Source: Acanthosoma haemorrhoidale
Taxonomy: Eukaryota > Arthropoda > Insecta > Hemiptera > Acanthosomatidae
Length of the DNA stretch: 64,000 nucleotides
Assembly: GCA_930367205.1 (NCBI GenBank)
Contig: OV884011.1
Coordinates: forward strand, 169,023,226 to 169,087,225
Direction: 5' to 3'
This document shows, piece by piece, positions 39,101-47,917 of this stretch; the stretch's first letter is position 1; each line of letters opens with the position of its first letter. A program made the translations under genes and the position numbers. A model generated the notes under the pieces. That model was given only the letters and a program-made list of their open reading frames with translations, made no database searches and was not told the origin of the DNA.

Positions 39101-42100
39101 TCTTACAACTATCTTAACCCTTTTAGTCTAGAACCAGATGCTATTTATTGGCAACCCCAGCAGCCATCCTTGGCAGCTTTTCCAAGTCTATTTATTCCTT
39201 ACCCCCTATGGTTTATACCTTTAGGTCCATATAATATATTTTTTAATTTCTACTAAATTATTTTTAGGGTAGAGGGGCTGACTCCCCACACTTGGGTCAC
39301 TTAATTACAAATTAATACTATTTTATTATTGGGATCTGTCTCTAGGTAAGACCATTGAAATGGAAAAGGTACACAAAATGTTTTTTGACCGCAATTGGCT
39401 GGACTGAATTCAGACCGAGTTCCTTCAGGATCGGACGTTCTGATGGTTTTATGGAAATATGGGATCTGTATGAAAGCGGGAATGAGGCTAAAATGGTACT
39501 AAATGTAACACCTGGACCTATTTATGGTAATTTCAATAATATTAATATCAAAACAGTTAAATACTAAATTTGTTGTGATATACTTTTTAAAATTTCATTA
39601 ATGCATTTATTTTAGATTTCACCGTGCCTCATTTGCCAGTTCCTAAAGGACTTGTTGGGATTACAGATAGCAGAGGTGTTTTGAAATTCTATTTTATACC
39701 TTTGGATTATCATGAGCCAAGGCCAGATGAAGTAAATACATGTATCTGTTTAAGTTAATTTTTGCTAACATATCATATTTGAATACAGTTCATTTTGATT
39801 ACAGTTTTATTACAAAATGTATGAATTTTCTCTTATGTACACTATTTCATTTTCATTGATTTTTATCTAAGGTTTATTAAAAAAATATAATGTAAATATG
39901 ATATTCAAGGTGATGTTAATTGTTAGGAAAAGAAATTTTTTGAAAAAATCAAAGTAGAGCTTGAAAGAAAAATTGCAATGGAAAGAAAATCAGTTGATTA
40001 CACAACCAAAGATGAAGTTAAGCCGAGAGAAGATGAAAATGAAGAGTCTGACATAGAGATTGAAGTGAAATTGTCTCAAGAAATAATTAAAAAAAAAGAA
40101 ATTGTTGGGTGTAAGAAGTTCAAAGATGAACTTTACAAGTAAGTTGAAGTGTATCAGTATACATCTGCAGCTTTATTAGATATTGTAGCTTTTAAATCTC
40201 TGAAAACAGATATTCTGATTTGTGTTTGCTACTATTATACAAGTTACTCAAACTCAAATACTCCAGTCACATCACACCTCTGCTAGCTGATAACTTGATC
40301 CTGAGTATGATGCATCGGATGTATTTACGTCATCGACAGGAAGGGAAATCAGACACTCCAATGAGAAAGTCTTTTTAAGGATTTTACATTTATAAAAAAG
40401 TGGCTTTTATTATATTTGTTATTCAATTTATTTAATCAGAAGATTTTTTTTATAATATTGAAATTTCTTTTAAAGACATTTATGGCATATTTAATTTATT
40501 TTCTATTAGATTTTTTTGATGCGCATAAAAGCATATGCACTCATGATGAATGATTTTGTTCTTTGTAGTTGTTATATTGGGAAGAGAGGCAGTAAATATA
40601 GTAAATGCATTCAACAAGATTGTCACATTTTAATTAAAAACGGGTACACTCTCCATATTTACAGGTACACATAAGAGAGACATGGTATGGACATCCATGT
40701 CCAAAACAGTCACCATCCCATTAGACCAAAGCAATCCCTCCAGAGCAAGGGCCCATGCCCTCCCCCCGAGGTCCGTTGCCTTTACAATAGTATTTCTATA
40801 TATGCAATAGTAATATATAATGTATGTAATGTAAAATAAGAATTTAATTTGTTATTAGGTGGTATTTAAGAAGACGAGGAAAGAATGCAATGTGGCTCGA
40901 TGAAGGTGAAAAGAATTGGTATAAAAAGGAAGAGGAATATATGATAAAGGTATGATTAACCATCGCAACATTATTTTTAAAAATTTTCTAAGGCGTCTTT
41001 TAAGTATATTTAAAAAATATTTGTTATTTAAAAAAATGGTATTGAGTTTACACACAAAATTTTCATCAGGAATCGTTATTCAAAACAAATTTTCTTTGTT
41101 TATTGTTTAGATTGTACTTTGGTCTAAGGGGTTTGTGTTTGTATTATATGGGCGTCATAATTACTATGAAAACAAAAACTACCCACCCTGAAAATCTATT
41201 GCACCCTTCTCTTTTAGTCTGCTCCTGAGATCAGAACTCATAGAACTTACCAAACAGGCATAACTTTGTCAAAGTAGAAAATGTGGAAAAAGCTTTAAAT
41301 GAAAAATCAATAGTGATTCAGTTCTTTTCTAGGTCTAAATTTGACCTGTTATACTTATTAAATTTCTTTTCTTATCTTTTTACAACTTACATTAATTTTA
41401 ATATCATTCTTTTCAGTCTATTCTTCAGACTAAACAAATCAATATGGAGGAATTGGAAAAGACCATAGCACCTTTGCGTGAAAAAGAAAAACATGAAACT
41501 GAAATTGCCATTAAGATATTGGATGTGTTGGAAATGGCAGATGATATATTTAGGCATAATGTTCAAGAACTAGCACTTGCTAGAGATCACGTAAGTAGTA
41601 AATGTACATAAATATATAATTGGTTACACACTTATAACAAGTGCGACCGTTTTCATAAATAAATTATAACAATTATTAATTAGTTTGTTCACTTTAAATT
41701 TATTATTAATAAGTATTATTTATCTGAATTGTTTATGTATCAAGTATCTATATAAAAAAATACAGCCTGGCCTCTTTTTTTGCTACTTTTCTACATGCAT
41801 TGTACAAATGAAATCCAGGGGTATCCTCTCAGCCAGTACTTTATGATATTTGCTGGATTTCTCTATTCCTGACATTTCATTCCCAATTTAGTTGTTTTTT
41901 CCTTCATGGAGTCTCTCTTGTGTTCTTATGTTTTCTTTCATTGCATTTCTTGAGAGTTACAGTCGGCTGTTGATCATTCAAACCTCAATAATGCAAATTT
42001 CTTAATAATTCGAACTCCTCGGCTAGTCACTATGGTAAACTGAAAAAATCTTGTGTATTTTACTCTCAGTAATAAGAAGCTGTTTTCATTGCAAGGGGAG

Positions 42101-45100
42101 ATAGAATTCTCTAATTCAAAATGGGGCCGCTTTTCCTTGTAATGCTTATGTTCTTTACTTATAAATAAATCTTCGACGTCAGTATGGAGAGAGGGGACTA
42201 GTTTAAATCACCGCGCATCACTCACACCTCACTGCACACCACTCAATGAACCATATTAAGACTTCCGGTAGTTTATTTAAGCACAAATAGAGACCCCCGC
42301 TGGTAGTGTACGTTTGGGAGGCGAACTTAAATTATATATAATATATAATTAATATACACGATTGTCGGGTCGTCACTAGGGGGCTAAGTTTATACCTGAT
42401 TATCCCCAAAGTGGTGAGGAGATGCCCGCCGCGGGCTAGGGTCGCTAAAACCTCTTAGCCCCTGTCTGGCGAGCGCCCAGAAAGAGATAGAGCGGGTGGA
42501 CCTATGGTCTTTCACCCTGGCTGCCGACCTAGTTGGTGGGCAGCTTTAATTCGCTTTGATCTGACTGCATAAGATCTTTAGAAGGTGTGTGTGCCCCGAC
42601 AAAACACTGGGTTCAGGAGAAGAGGTACAGGGTAGGTTTATAGGTAGTTTATGTGGTCTTGGAATGACCACGAATTCACACTCCATATCTAAGGGTAGGC
42701 GAAAACCGTCTGGATCCCAAAGGCAAGTGTGAACCGGAGATAGGCAGACTGGATTGCCGTGGGAGACCCTGCTGGTAAAATTTGCAGGGCCACGGCAACC
42801 GTCGTCCGTGAGGGAGAGGTCTCTCCAAGGAGGTGCTAGTTTTAGCGAGACAAAGGCAGAGATTCCCATTAGGAAAGTGTGAGGTCTGACGACGCCGGAC
42901 TACAACATAGCGAGGTTAGGAAAGAGAGATGAAGAGGTAGTTGAATGAGAAGTCCATGGTTTTCAGTAGAGCAGCAGGCACCAGTGCAGAGAGAGAGAGG
43001 AGAGAGTAGTGTTCCGAGTAAAGGTCCGATTAGTTATGCAAATTCGGTCAACTGGCACCCCTTATATAGCCAGCTAGTTGTGGTGGGGGTGGGCTCCCAC
43101 CAGGCGGCTAGAGAGGAAGTGGGGATGGGCCCCCACTCCTTCCCCTACTCTCACTGACGTCATAACCTTTATTAACATAATGAAAAATAGTTACATATTT
43201 TCTGATATTATTTGATGATATAGATACTAAGTCTGACACGAGAAGAGGGTGACTTATAATTATTTGTGATTAAGAGGCGGCCACAACAACGATGAACGCC
43301 AATTAACACTGTCTTGCCAACTTCTTCACAAATAGAAGGTAACCTTTTCACGGGCCATAAAACGCCAGCTGACCTTTCCATATTTTATCAATAAATCTTC
43401 TGCATCAGTATGGAGAGAGGGGGACTAGTTTCAATCACTGCTCACCCGATTATAATACTCACTACCAACTAGCAACTGTCCTCTCGAAGTGTCCAATAGT
43501 ATGCAACTTTGCCAAATAATCTAGACCCCAATGCATTGTCCTCTGTTCATCGGTCTCCTGAATCTTTCCTATAACTAACTTTACCTCACTCAATGTAACA
43601 TTACCCATAATAATCATTAATGTATGCATATTTTTATATAACATATAACTGTATATTTTTTATTCTTCTTTTGTTTCATTTAATGTTTGATATTTTATTT
43701 ACATTGACTGAAAATTTAGTGGGGCCAATGCTGATAAAAAATAATTCATTTTATGTGAAAAGAAATGTTTGTTCTTAATGGACATAATCGCTTGATAATA
43801 AAGAAATATTATTTAAAAAAATGCAATTTAGCTGATAGTTAATGGAAACATATATTATTAGACTACATATTATAGTATCCAGACTTCTTGCTATGAGTTT
43901 CCAACTTACAGTATTTCACTTTTCCCCATATTTATTGACTTGTGCTTTCTAAGTAGCTGCACATACCAGTCTGTAACTGCTTTTTGAAGCTTCTTTGGTG
44001 AATCTTCTTGAAAGACAATGCCGTCTGCATAGAGGAAGAACTGGACAACCTGTTGGAGATTCCATTGCCTAAGGTGTGTTCTAGCTGCCCTTCCTGTTAG
44101 AAATTTCATCCATGTACGGTACGAAAGCAAAGAACTCCACTGTCACCATCTTTTATCCCACTTTCTAATACTTTCTGACTTATACACGTTGTAACGATGC
44201 CCTTTAGCTTGGGTAGATCTAATGGCCTATATGAGGTACTCGGGGCTTCTTCCCCCCCCCCCCCCTCCAAAAAAACAATTTCTACCCTAGACTACTGATT
44301 CAAAAACTGTTTTTAGGTTGAGGGACACCAGAAACAAATTTTTTCTTCTTCCTCAACTTGTGCTTTCTATATTTCAAAGGATATTATTTAGAGCGCTATG
44401 CCATATTTTATTATATTATTGGAAAATTTATTATTATTTCATTACAATGTTATAACAATATTTTTACTATACCCGATAAATTAAAACTATTCATGATCTG
44501 TGCTTTTAGAAGAACAAATCTCAAGTGTCTTTTGAAATTGAAAAAATAAAATTTGGCGATCTTCATGATATAATGGAAGAGGTGGAGCGCTATTTTGGAG
44601 AGCACTATGAAAAGGTTGAAAATGACTTAGAAATGTTTGTAAAATGTCACAAAATAGATAAGGATTGGACTTTTGCGGAACTCTGCGAAAAAAATCAACC
44701 TATAAGAGATTTTTGGAATGACAGAAGAAGGTTTTTCAACCCGGAGTATCAGTAAGTTTATCTCAATGTAGTAATTGTGTATAATTTTCAAATAAAAACA
44801 TATATATCCTGATTATTTCCTCAATTATGGAAAATGTTTGCATTGGTACAAACAAAAAAATTCACAACAAATAACATGTGTTATTGGAAGTGACCAATGA
44901 AAAATTATATTCTGATGTGTAGATATCTATATAGTTATGATTAGTGATGGCCATTTTATATTTTTTATCCAAAACCACAAATTGATTTTTTATCAAAGCT
45001 ATATAAGTGGCATATGTGTATTATTATTTCATTTTTTCAACTGAAAGGGGCCTGCCTACTTAATTCTGTAACTTAAATATCAATGTGGCAGAGACGCTAA

Positions 45101-47471
45101 AATTATGTGTTTTGAAAATGGACTCCATTTGGTCTTGATTTTTACTTTTGAACATTTATAATTGAGCTAAAAAGAGGCTTGGAAATTAAAAAAAATAGAT
45201 ATGTTTTGAAAAAAAAATATTTTGAAGCATAAATCTCAGTTCGGGTCATAATTTTCACTTGTTAATGAAGTTAATTCATGAATTTAAATAAAAAAATGAC
45301 TAGCGATGTTTTTATTGGAGATCTTCTTGCTTCAGTAACATATTAACTAACTAAATAATTCATTCGGTGTGGCTTGCTTGGCTTCTTAAATATTATCTCT
45401 CTTATATTGTAGCTCCCATTGCTTTCTTTTATTCTGTTAACAGCGATCTTGACTGAGCCTCTTAACTGCAAATTAAAAACTGACCAAGAAACTGAAATGA
45501 AAAACTGTTCAGTGCCCCTCAGCAACACTGAATTTCCCATTATTAATTATTAATTGAGTACCATCTTTCTTTCTTGCTAACTCACCTCTCTCTGGCATGC
45601 CTCTTTACTCACTACCAACTAGCAACCGACCTCTCGAAGCATGCAACTTTGCCAAATAATCTAGACCCCAATGCATTGTCCTCTGTTCCTTGGTCTCTTG
45701 AATCTTTCCAATAACTAACTTGACCTCACTCAATGTAACATTACCCATAATAATCATTAATGTATGCATATTTTTATATAACATATAACTGTATATTTTT
45801 TATTCTTCTTTTGTTTCATTTAATGTTTGTTATTTTATTTACCTGGACTGAAAATTTAGTGGGGACCAATGCTGATGAAAAATAATTCATTTTATGTGAA
45901 AATAAATGTTTGTTCTAAAGGGACTTAATCCCTTGATGATAAAGAAATATTATTTCAAAAAATGTAATTTAGCTGATAGTTAATGCAAACATATTTTAGT
46001 CCCTATAAGTTAAAAAAAATCTATGAAGTATCTTTTGTTGGAGAGGGGACTAGTTTAAATAAGTGTGTTACTAAAATAAAAATCTATCCTAAAAAAAGTG
46101 ACAAAAATCTTGATCCAAAGATTGACAGGGTAACTCCAACACCTAACAGGTGGTTGGAACAATGGGACACCAATTTCACTAAAACTAAAAAAAAAAAATA
46201 GATTTATTTTTGGTATCCATTTTATTTACATGTATGATTCTTGTTTTATAGTGATATTTCTGCTTTTCAGATGGGCTCGAGAATTAATTGAAGATGAACT
46301 AGAAAAATCTGGTTATGAGTTTACATTCTATGTCAATCACGAAGAATCATATCTTAAAAAGAAGTACAAGAGAAGATTAGAAAACATCGAACAACTGAAA
46401 AACCAATTTGGTGATGACTATGACCCATACTGGGATTTGCCCGATAGATTTTCCAGTATAACTAAGGAAACTGATGGGACTAAACAGAGAATGGGAATAG
46501 ATAGCAATCTCCAACGATTTGATGAGGTCTATAGTCTCCAGGCGATGAAACATATACCTAAAACTAAACAGCGTCAAGTCAACGTTGTATTACCAAAAGG
46601 AAGTTTTTACAGTAAGTATATGCCACCAGAAAAGAATGTTACGAAAAGTTCTAAAGATAAATTAGGTGAATCTGATCTGACCATTTGTAGCACTGAACCA
46701 GAATTTGCCATTGAGGCCGAATATGAAGTCAAGGGTAAAGCGGAACACTCAGCTGTGAGAGAATCATCAGCTGCAACAAACAAGAGTTCAGACAGCGAGG
46801 AAAAATCAGAGAGCAGCGACTCTGTTGTAAGTGAAAGTGACAAAAACGGAGAGGAGGAAGTTATTGATGAATTGAGAGATAAGTCTAAAAATGCAGTACG
46901 GTTTTTAGAACCATCGGTTCAACAACCACAAACTGTTGATGAAACTATAAAACCTAAAAAAGTTATAGATTTTAAAAAAGAAGACATTACTGGTCGTTAT
47001 CGTGGGCTGGACGATTTACGAAAAATTATCAAAGAAAAAAAAATGAGAGGAGAAGAAATTATAGATATTGATGATCTGTCAGGTTCGTTTGAATCTATAT
47101 CTGGTTCTATTTCTTCGTCAGCCCCGTCACCGGATATGTCTATAAAATCCGAAGACTTCTATCCTGATCCGAGAAACTTAGACGAAGACAGTGAATTTGA
47201 AGATGAATACTTTAAAGAAGTTTATAAAGAAATAAACTTACAAGAAGCATCCCGTTGCTATGAACCACCAGAAATTGTCCCTTATGATATGTCTTCACAG
47301 ATAACTGATCAGACTGATGAGTGGATGGAAGAGGATCTCAAACCTGTTGTAGAAAAGAAACAAGAAGAAAAAGGGGATGAAGAAACGGAAGATGATGTGA
47401 AAAAGAAAGAAAGCTCTAACTCTGCAGTCATTCCTGAAAAAGAAAAATCAGTGGAAGATCTAATGGAATGA
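16091..47471 (+). CDS. DNAI3: Axonemal dynein intermediate chain 3 (WDR63/IC140-type), giant form
   Basis: 27 coding exons, all phase-consistent: 16091-16511, 17965-18167, 18614-18847, 19269-19418, 20133-20302, 21004-21194, 23983-24251, 25325-25465, 25859-25931, 26436-26466, 27194-27346, 27422-27535, 30642-31805, 32347-32566, 33320-33505, 33749-33877, 35054-35299, 37017-37170, 37820-37954, 38419-38549, 39346-39526, 39616-39731, 39927-40138, 40859-40949, 41417-41590, 44510-44751, 46271-47471. They total 6732 nt, or 2243 residues. Family marks are WHSLGSEVEM (residues about 265-275), then the WD blades TGTSWHPNQPG, VVLWDL, STSADGVLKFWDL, LRWNPTFQVRL, HDGPITCISRHPSNNNIFLT, and GRSDGFMEIWDL. This order matches the WDR63/IC140 intermediate chain of inner-arm dynein I1/f, which acts in motile cilia, sperm flagella and chordotonal cilia. 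Vertebrate proteins are about 900 residues; the excess is an insertion in blade 1 and a long tail. Weak points are the donor after 37954 (AAAAAGTTGGA) and the 31-nt exon 10. A fusion of two genes is not excluded. Confidence 0.87.
17240..17430 (-). mobile_element. LINE reverse transcriptase C-terminal remnant in DNAI3 intron 1
   Basis: The minus strand around 17392-17300 reads VGRPRLYWRRTVERMVHRAT followed by GNLEKG. The motif G-R-P-x-L-x-W-x-x-x-V-E is common at the end of ORF2 proteins of several LINE groups. Beyond it the sequence runs out into an A-rich tail (T run on the + strand at about 17202-17215), as expected for a 5'-truncated insertion. Confidence 0.7.
21650..22430 (+). repeat. Interspersed repeat family B, copy 1 (DNAI3 intron 6)
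   Basis: This stretch matches, as reverse complement, about 33980-34630 and, more loosely, 50090-50640. Shared marks include TTGTCAAGGACCCTC, TAATAAATTATAAGTTCAAA, TTACTTTCTTATCCTGATGA and TTCAAACAAGTGAATGGAA. The internal palindrome GAGGGCCCTC is present. No coding capacity seen. It could be an LTR or a nonautonomous DNA element; I could not find clear terminal repeats. Confidence 0.75.
22677..22915 (+). pseudogene. Tc1/mariner-like transposase N-terminus, fragment
   Basis: The frame from 22680 reads DRGEEITVRALTLLGEVLPQ, then RQVVIHLGINQSSVSLSI, which fits the first helix-turn-helix of Tc1-like transposases (G-x-S/P-x-R-x-I-A-x-x-L-G-V-x-x-S-x-V-S). After it the frame degrades. No DDE/D catalytic core is present. 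The fragment is in DNAI3 intron 6 and was not given a start or end of its own. Confidence 0.55.
23297..23718. mobile_element. pogo/Tigger-like short DNA transposon (422 bp)
   Basis: The left end CAGTATAACCTCACTAATCA and the right end read inward on the other strand, CAGTAGAACCTCGCTAATTT, form imperfect terminal inverted repeats of about 35 bp, continuing with TTCAGTTAGTCCGA against CTCAGCAATG. Such CAGTA-AACCTC-CTAAT ends are typical of pogo/Tigger elements. No clear TA duplication remains. A basic segment near the right end (GGKRKHKTRTKKR) could be a transposase tail. It lies in DNAI3 intron 6. Confidence 0.65.
26650..26790 (+). mobile_element. tRNA-derived SINE-like fragment (DNAI3 intron 10)
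   Basis: GGTCACAGGTTCGAATCCCG is a near-perfect RNA polymerase III B box in a tRNA T-arm context. Upstream an A-box-like stretch is degraded and the acceptor stem does not pair, so this is not a functional tRNA. The tail (CTCAGCTAATAGTTATTGAA) recurs in altered form after the copy at 33105. Confidence 0.5.
28076..28560 (+). pseudogene. Jockey-like endonuclease fragment (DNAI3 intron 12)
   Basis: The + strand frame reads HHFIAISESWLKIF, HNYSLLNHNWPEW, then FYVHDSLKSQILQSSFPFES and YLFTEVSYHSKW. ISESWL and the YVHDSLK segment are standard in the endonuclease domain of Jockey/CR1-type ORF2. It is cut off from any RT domain and sits in the same intron as an LTR copy and an antisense RT fragment. 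The normal splicing of exon 12 to exon 13 skips it. Confidence 0.75.
28620..29220 (+). mobile_element. LTR family A, truncated copy 1 (DNAI3 intron 12)
   Basis: It starts with TGTCGGGTAG, as the solo LTRs at 42363 and 59108 do. It shares with them the ordered words AGGAGAAGAGG, TTATAGGTAGTTTAT, TGGTCTTGGAATGACCAC, TGAACCGGAGAGAGGCAGAC, GTGCTAGTTTTAGCGAGACG and AACGCCGGACTAAAACATA. The copy stops after about 600 bp, where an antisense RT fragment begins, so the 3' third is missing. Confidence 0.75.
29221..29600 (-). pseudogene. Non-LTR reverse transcriptase fragment (DNAI3 intron 12)
   Basis: The minus strand reads KAPGKDIILNMLKEGVVL at about 29437-29385, then (after a frameshift) NFQASIVLNYLPRPWHTAEY and PFIPNQGREALQ down to a stop near 29270. 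This is the K-x-P-G-x-D-x-I start of a LINE RT domain, followed by the conserved L-x-Y-x-P-x-x-W and F-I-P-x-x-G segments. Frameshifts and stops show it is dead. Confidence 0.72.
29840..30640. other. Remainder of DNAI3 intron 12
   Basis: At 29913-29945 CCATATCTCAGTGGTTAGCA resembles a tRNA A box and may be another SINE piece. The stretch 30120-30350 is GC-richer than its surroundings (CCTCATGGGGGATTCCACTC, CTTTCAAGTACCCCTGGCAA) and looks repeat-derived, but I could not assign it. The rest is A+T-rich intron. Confidence 0.35.
33105..33215 (+). mobile_element. tRNA-derived SINE-like fragment (DNAI3 intron 14)
   Basis: GATGGCTGAGTTGGAAGAGT is a good A box and CCCATATTTGAATCCCAG a mutated B box, at tRNA-like spacing. 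They are followed by a T-run and GGCTAATAATTATGAAAG, shared with the copy at 26650. The stems do not fold into a working tRNA. Confidence 0.5.
33980..34630 (-). repeat. Interspersed repeat family B, copy 2 (DNAI3 intron 16)
   Basis: Reverse complement of much of 21650-22430: CTTCGACTCCTCATCAGGAT, AAGAAAGTAATTTTTTTCAG, GTCTTTGACAACCAAACATT, GAGGGCCCTCACAACAAATA and CAATTCTAAGCAACTGACAA all have partners there. The edge towards exon 16 also carries the shared terminus ACTATTATTCTTTATGAAC, which recurs (as its complement) at 22385, 38800 and 47615. Confidence 0.78.
35540..36420 (+). pseudogene. R2-like non-LTR retrotransposon ORF fragment (DNAI3 intron 17)
   Basis: The main frame (35537-36067) reads LAPWQKMDALRTFVYPAMNF, PMRNGQLPKGDWTRVDKTIR, AEVKRVLNLPAEASNEYFY, then CGIPMAAEESNLALIDRAFK. 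This fits the post-catalytic part of R2-type retrotransposon proteins found scattered in arthropod genomes. A second frame (36022-36237: TSLQTRYREVKIAPIVVAHG, VTCETIAWSRCMYMEHLSG) continues the same protein after a frameshift. The RT catalytic box and zinc fingers are absent. The base composition is clearly GC-richer than the surrounding intron. Confidence 0.72.
38765..39310 (+). repeat. Interspersed repeat family C (DNAI3 intron 20)
   Basis: TATTCATAAGGAGTATTCAT and AAGAATAATAGTTTATTTA open a segment whose words recur at 10780-10965, 22345-22420 and 47580-47660. It continues with ATGATCTCAGGGTTCTATAT and a GC-richer middle (TGGTTGCTTGGTTCCATGCA, CTGTACATGTCTTACAACTA). No coding capacity. Boundaries are approximate. 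Confidence 0.55.
42363..43288 (+). mobile_element. Solo LTR, family A, with 5-bp target duplication ACGAT
   Basis: The element begins TGTCGGGTCGTCACTAGGGG and ends GCGGCCACAACA. It is flanked on both sides by ACGAT (42358-42362 and 43289-43293). Length is 926 bp, the same as the copy at 59108. TG...CA ends plus a 5-bp duplication define an LTR retrotransposon insertion, and the absence of an internal region makes it a solo LTR. CTTATATAG at about 43060 is a possible TATA box. It lies in DNAI3 intron 25. Confidence 0.88.
43456..43852 (+). repeat. Direct repeat D, copy 1 (upstream of DNAI3 exon 26)
   Basis: About 395 bp nearly identical to 45606-45994: both start ACTCACTACCAACTAGCAAC and end GCTGATAGTTAATG. 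The copies differ by a roughly 11-base gap near the start and scattered single changes. No coding potential seen. Together with copy 2 it brackets exon 26 and an antisense RT fragment. Confidence 0.9.
43900..44160 (-). pseudogene. LINE reverse transcriptase catalytic-box fragment (DNAI3 intron 25)
   Basis: The minus strand (44130-43906) reads LRQWNLQQVVQFFLYADGIV, FQEDSPKKLQKAVTDWYVQL, then KHKSINMGKSEIL. FLYADD is the usual RT box C; here the second Asp is Gly, and N-x-x-K-S-E matches the next conserved block. The altered catalytic residue and the lack of flanking domains mark it as dead. Confidence 0.82.
45606..45994 (+). repeat. Direct repeat D, copy 2 (downstream of DNAI3 exon 26)
   Basis: Second copy of the repeat at 43456, same orientation, about 2.15 kb away. 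Immediately after it lies ATATTTTAG and a 200-bp open frame that could be an alternative exon (see findings). Confidence 0.9.
45995..46202 (+). other. Open frame that could be an alternative terminal exon of DNAI3
   Basis: After the acceptor-like ATATTTTAG (ending about 46000) the frame reads PYKLKKIYEVSFVGEGTSLN, KIKIYPKKSDKNLDPKID, then TPTPNRWLEQWDTNF and a Lys run to a TAG at about 46199-46201. Entry in phase 2 fits the donor of exon 26 (44751). The word GAGAGGGGACTAGTTTAAAT inside it also occurs at 42190, so part of it is repeat-derived. Coding status unproven. Confidence 0.3.
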
Positions 47472-47880
47472 TTGGAATCAATTACTGAATCTGCAGATGC
47501 TGTAAAACAAACGTGAAGGAATTGACATGTATTAGACATTATAATATAACAATCCTCTATCTTTGATATAATTTACTTGCTTATTTATAAGGAGTAATAG
47601 GAGCTTATATAAAGTTCATGATGAATAATAGTTTATTTAACAAGTATCATTTAATACCGATTCTAGTGGATATTTCTAGCTTTTTTAAATATTTCACATT
47701 AACATAATTGGCTATAGAAATATATACCTCTCTATTAAATTAAAAAGTGTTTGTCGCGTATTGCTAAACTTTTATGAGCATGTGCTTTTAATGATAAATC
47801 AATTTTAATAAAATATAAACTGTTGCAATTTAAAATTGTTTATAAAAGTTCTAAATACAATACAAAAATTTTAATAAATT
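47472..47880 (+). other. Probable DNAI3 3' untranslated region with repeat-like segment
   Basis: The sequence after the stop is A+T-rich, with AATAAA at 47807-47812. Around 47580-47660 it carries TAAGGAGTAATAGG and GAATAATAGTTTATTTAA, words shared in order with 38770-38830 and 22340-22420, so an interspersed repeat has probably supplied part of the 3' UTR. Confidence 0.5.
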
Positions 47881-47917
47881 GATCAACTCCATAATACTAC
47901 CATAATAAGTGAACAAA

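Larger units (their letters stand above)
32501..39731 (+). other. DNAI3: DNAI3 exons 14-22: WD40 propeller
   Basis: In order: HHVAIWDIGNEIKP (end of blade 1); ITSLNFCPHNGKLIAGGTS plus GQVVLWDL; KKVLDITWLPPN plus FMSTSADGVLKFWDL; LFLRWNPTFQVRL, then EALVGTIDGRVILFSL; GPITCISRHPSNNNIFLT plus GGRIFALWQID; LTAIGWTEFRPSSFRIGRSD plus GFMEIWDL; and a last blade LPVPKGLVGITDSRGVLKFY. Seven blades can be counted. In the family the propeller binds other intermediate or light chains and the dynein heavy-chain tail. Confidence 0.85.
39927..47471 (+). other. DNAI3: DNAI3 exons 23-27: long charged C-terminal tail
   Basis: About 640 residues follow the propeller, where vertebrate DNAI3 has roughly 100. Exon 23 starts with a helical ELERKIAMERKS segment like the family's normal tail. 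Exons 24-26 are strongly helical and rich in Glu/Lys (FGDLHDIMEEVERYFGEHY). Exon 27 has an ordered-looking start (WARELIEDELEKSGYEFTFY, then DDYDPYWDLPDRFSS) and then a low-complexity Ser/Glu/Asp-rich part (SSDSEEKSESSDSVVSESD). Near the end it holds repeated acidic blocks and a run of EKKQEEKGDEETEDDVKKK. It ends at TGA 47469-47471, after which the same frame stays open for 14 sense codons. Confidence 0.75.

Noticed and set aside
41940..42060. Possible second pogo-like terminus (CAGTCGGCTGTTGATCATTC)
   Set aside because: Only one end found; no matching inverted end within a reasonable distance.
46607..47539. Long minus-strand open frames opposite DNAI3 exon 27
   Set aside because: Ser/Phe-rich products arise from the antisense of a Glu/Lys/Ser-rich exon; no independent evidence.
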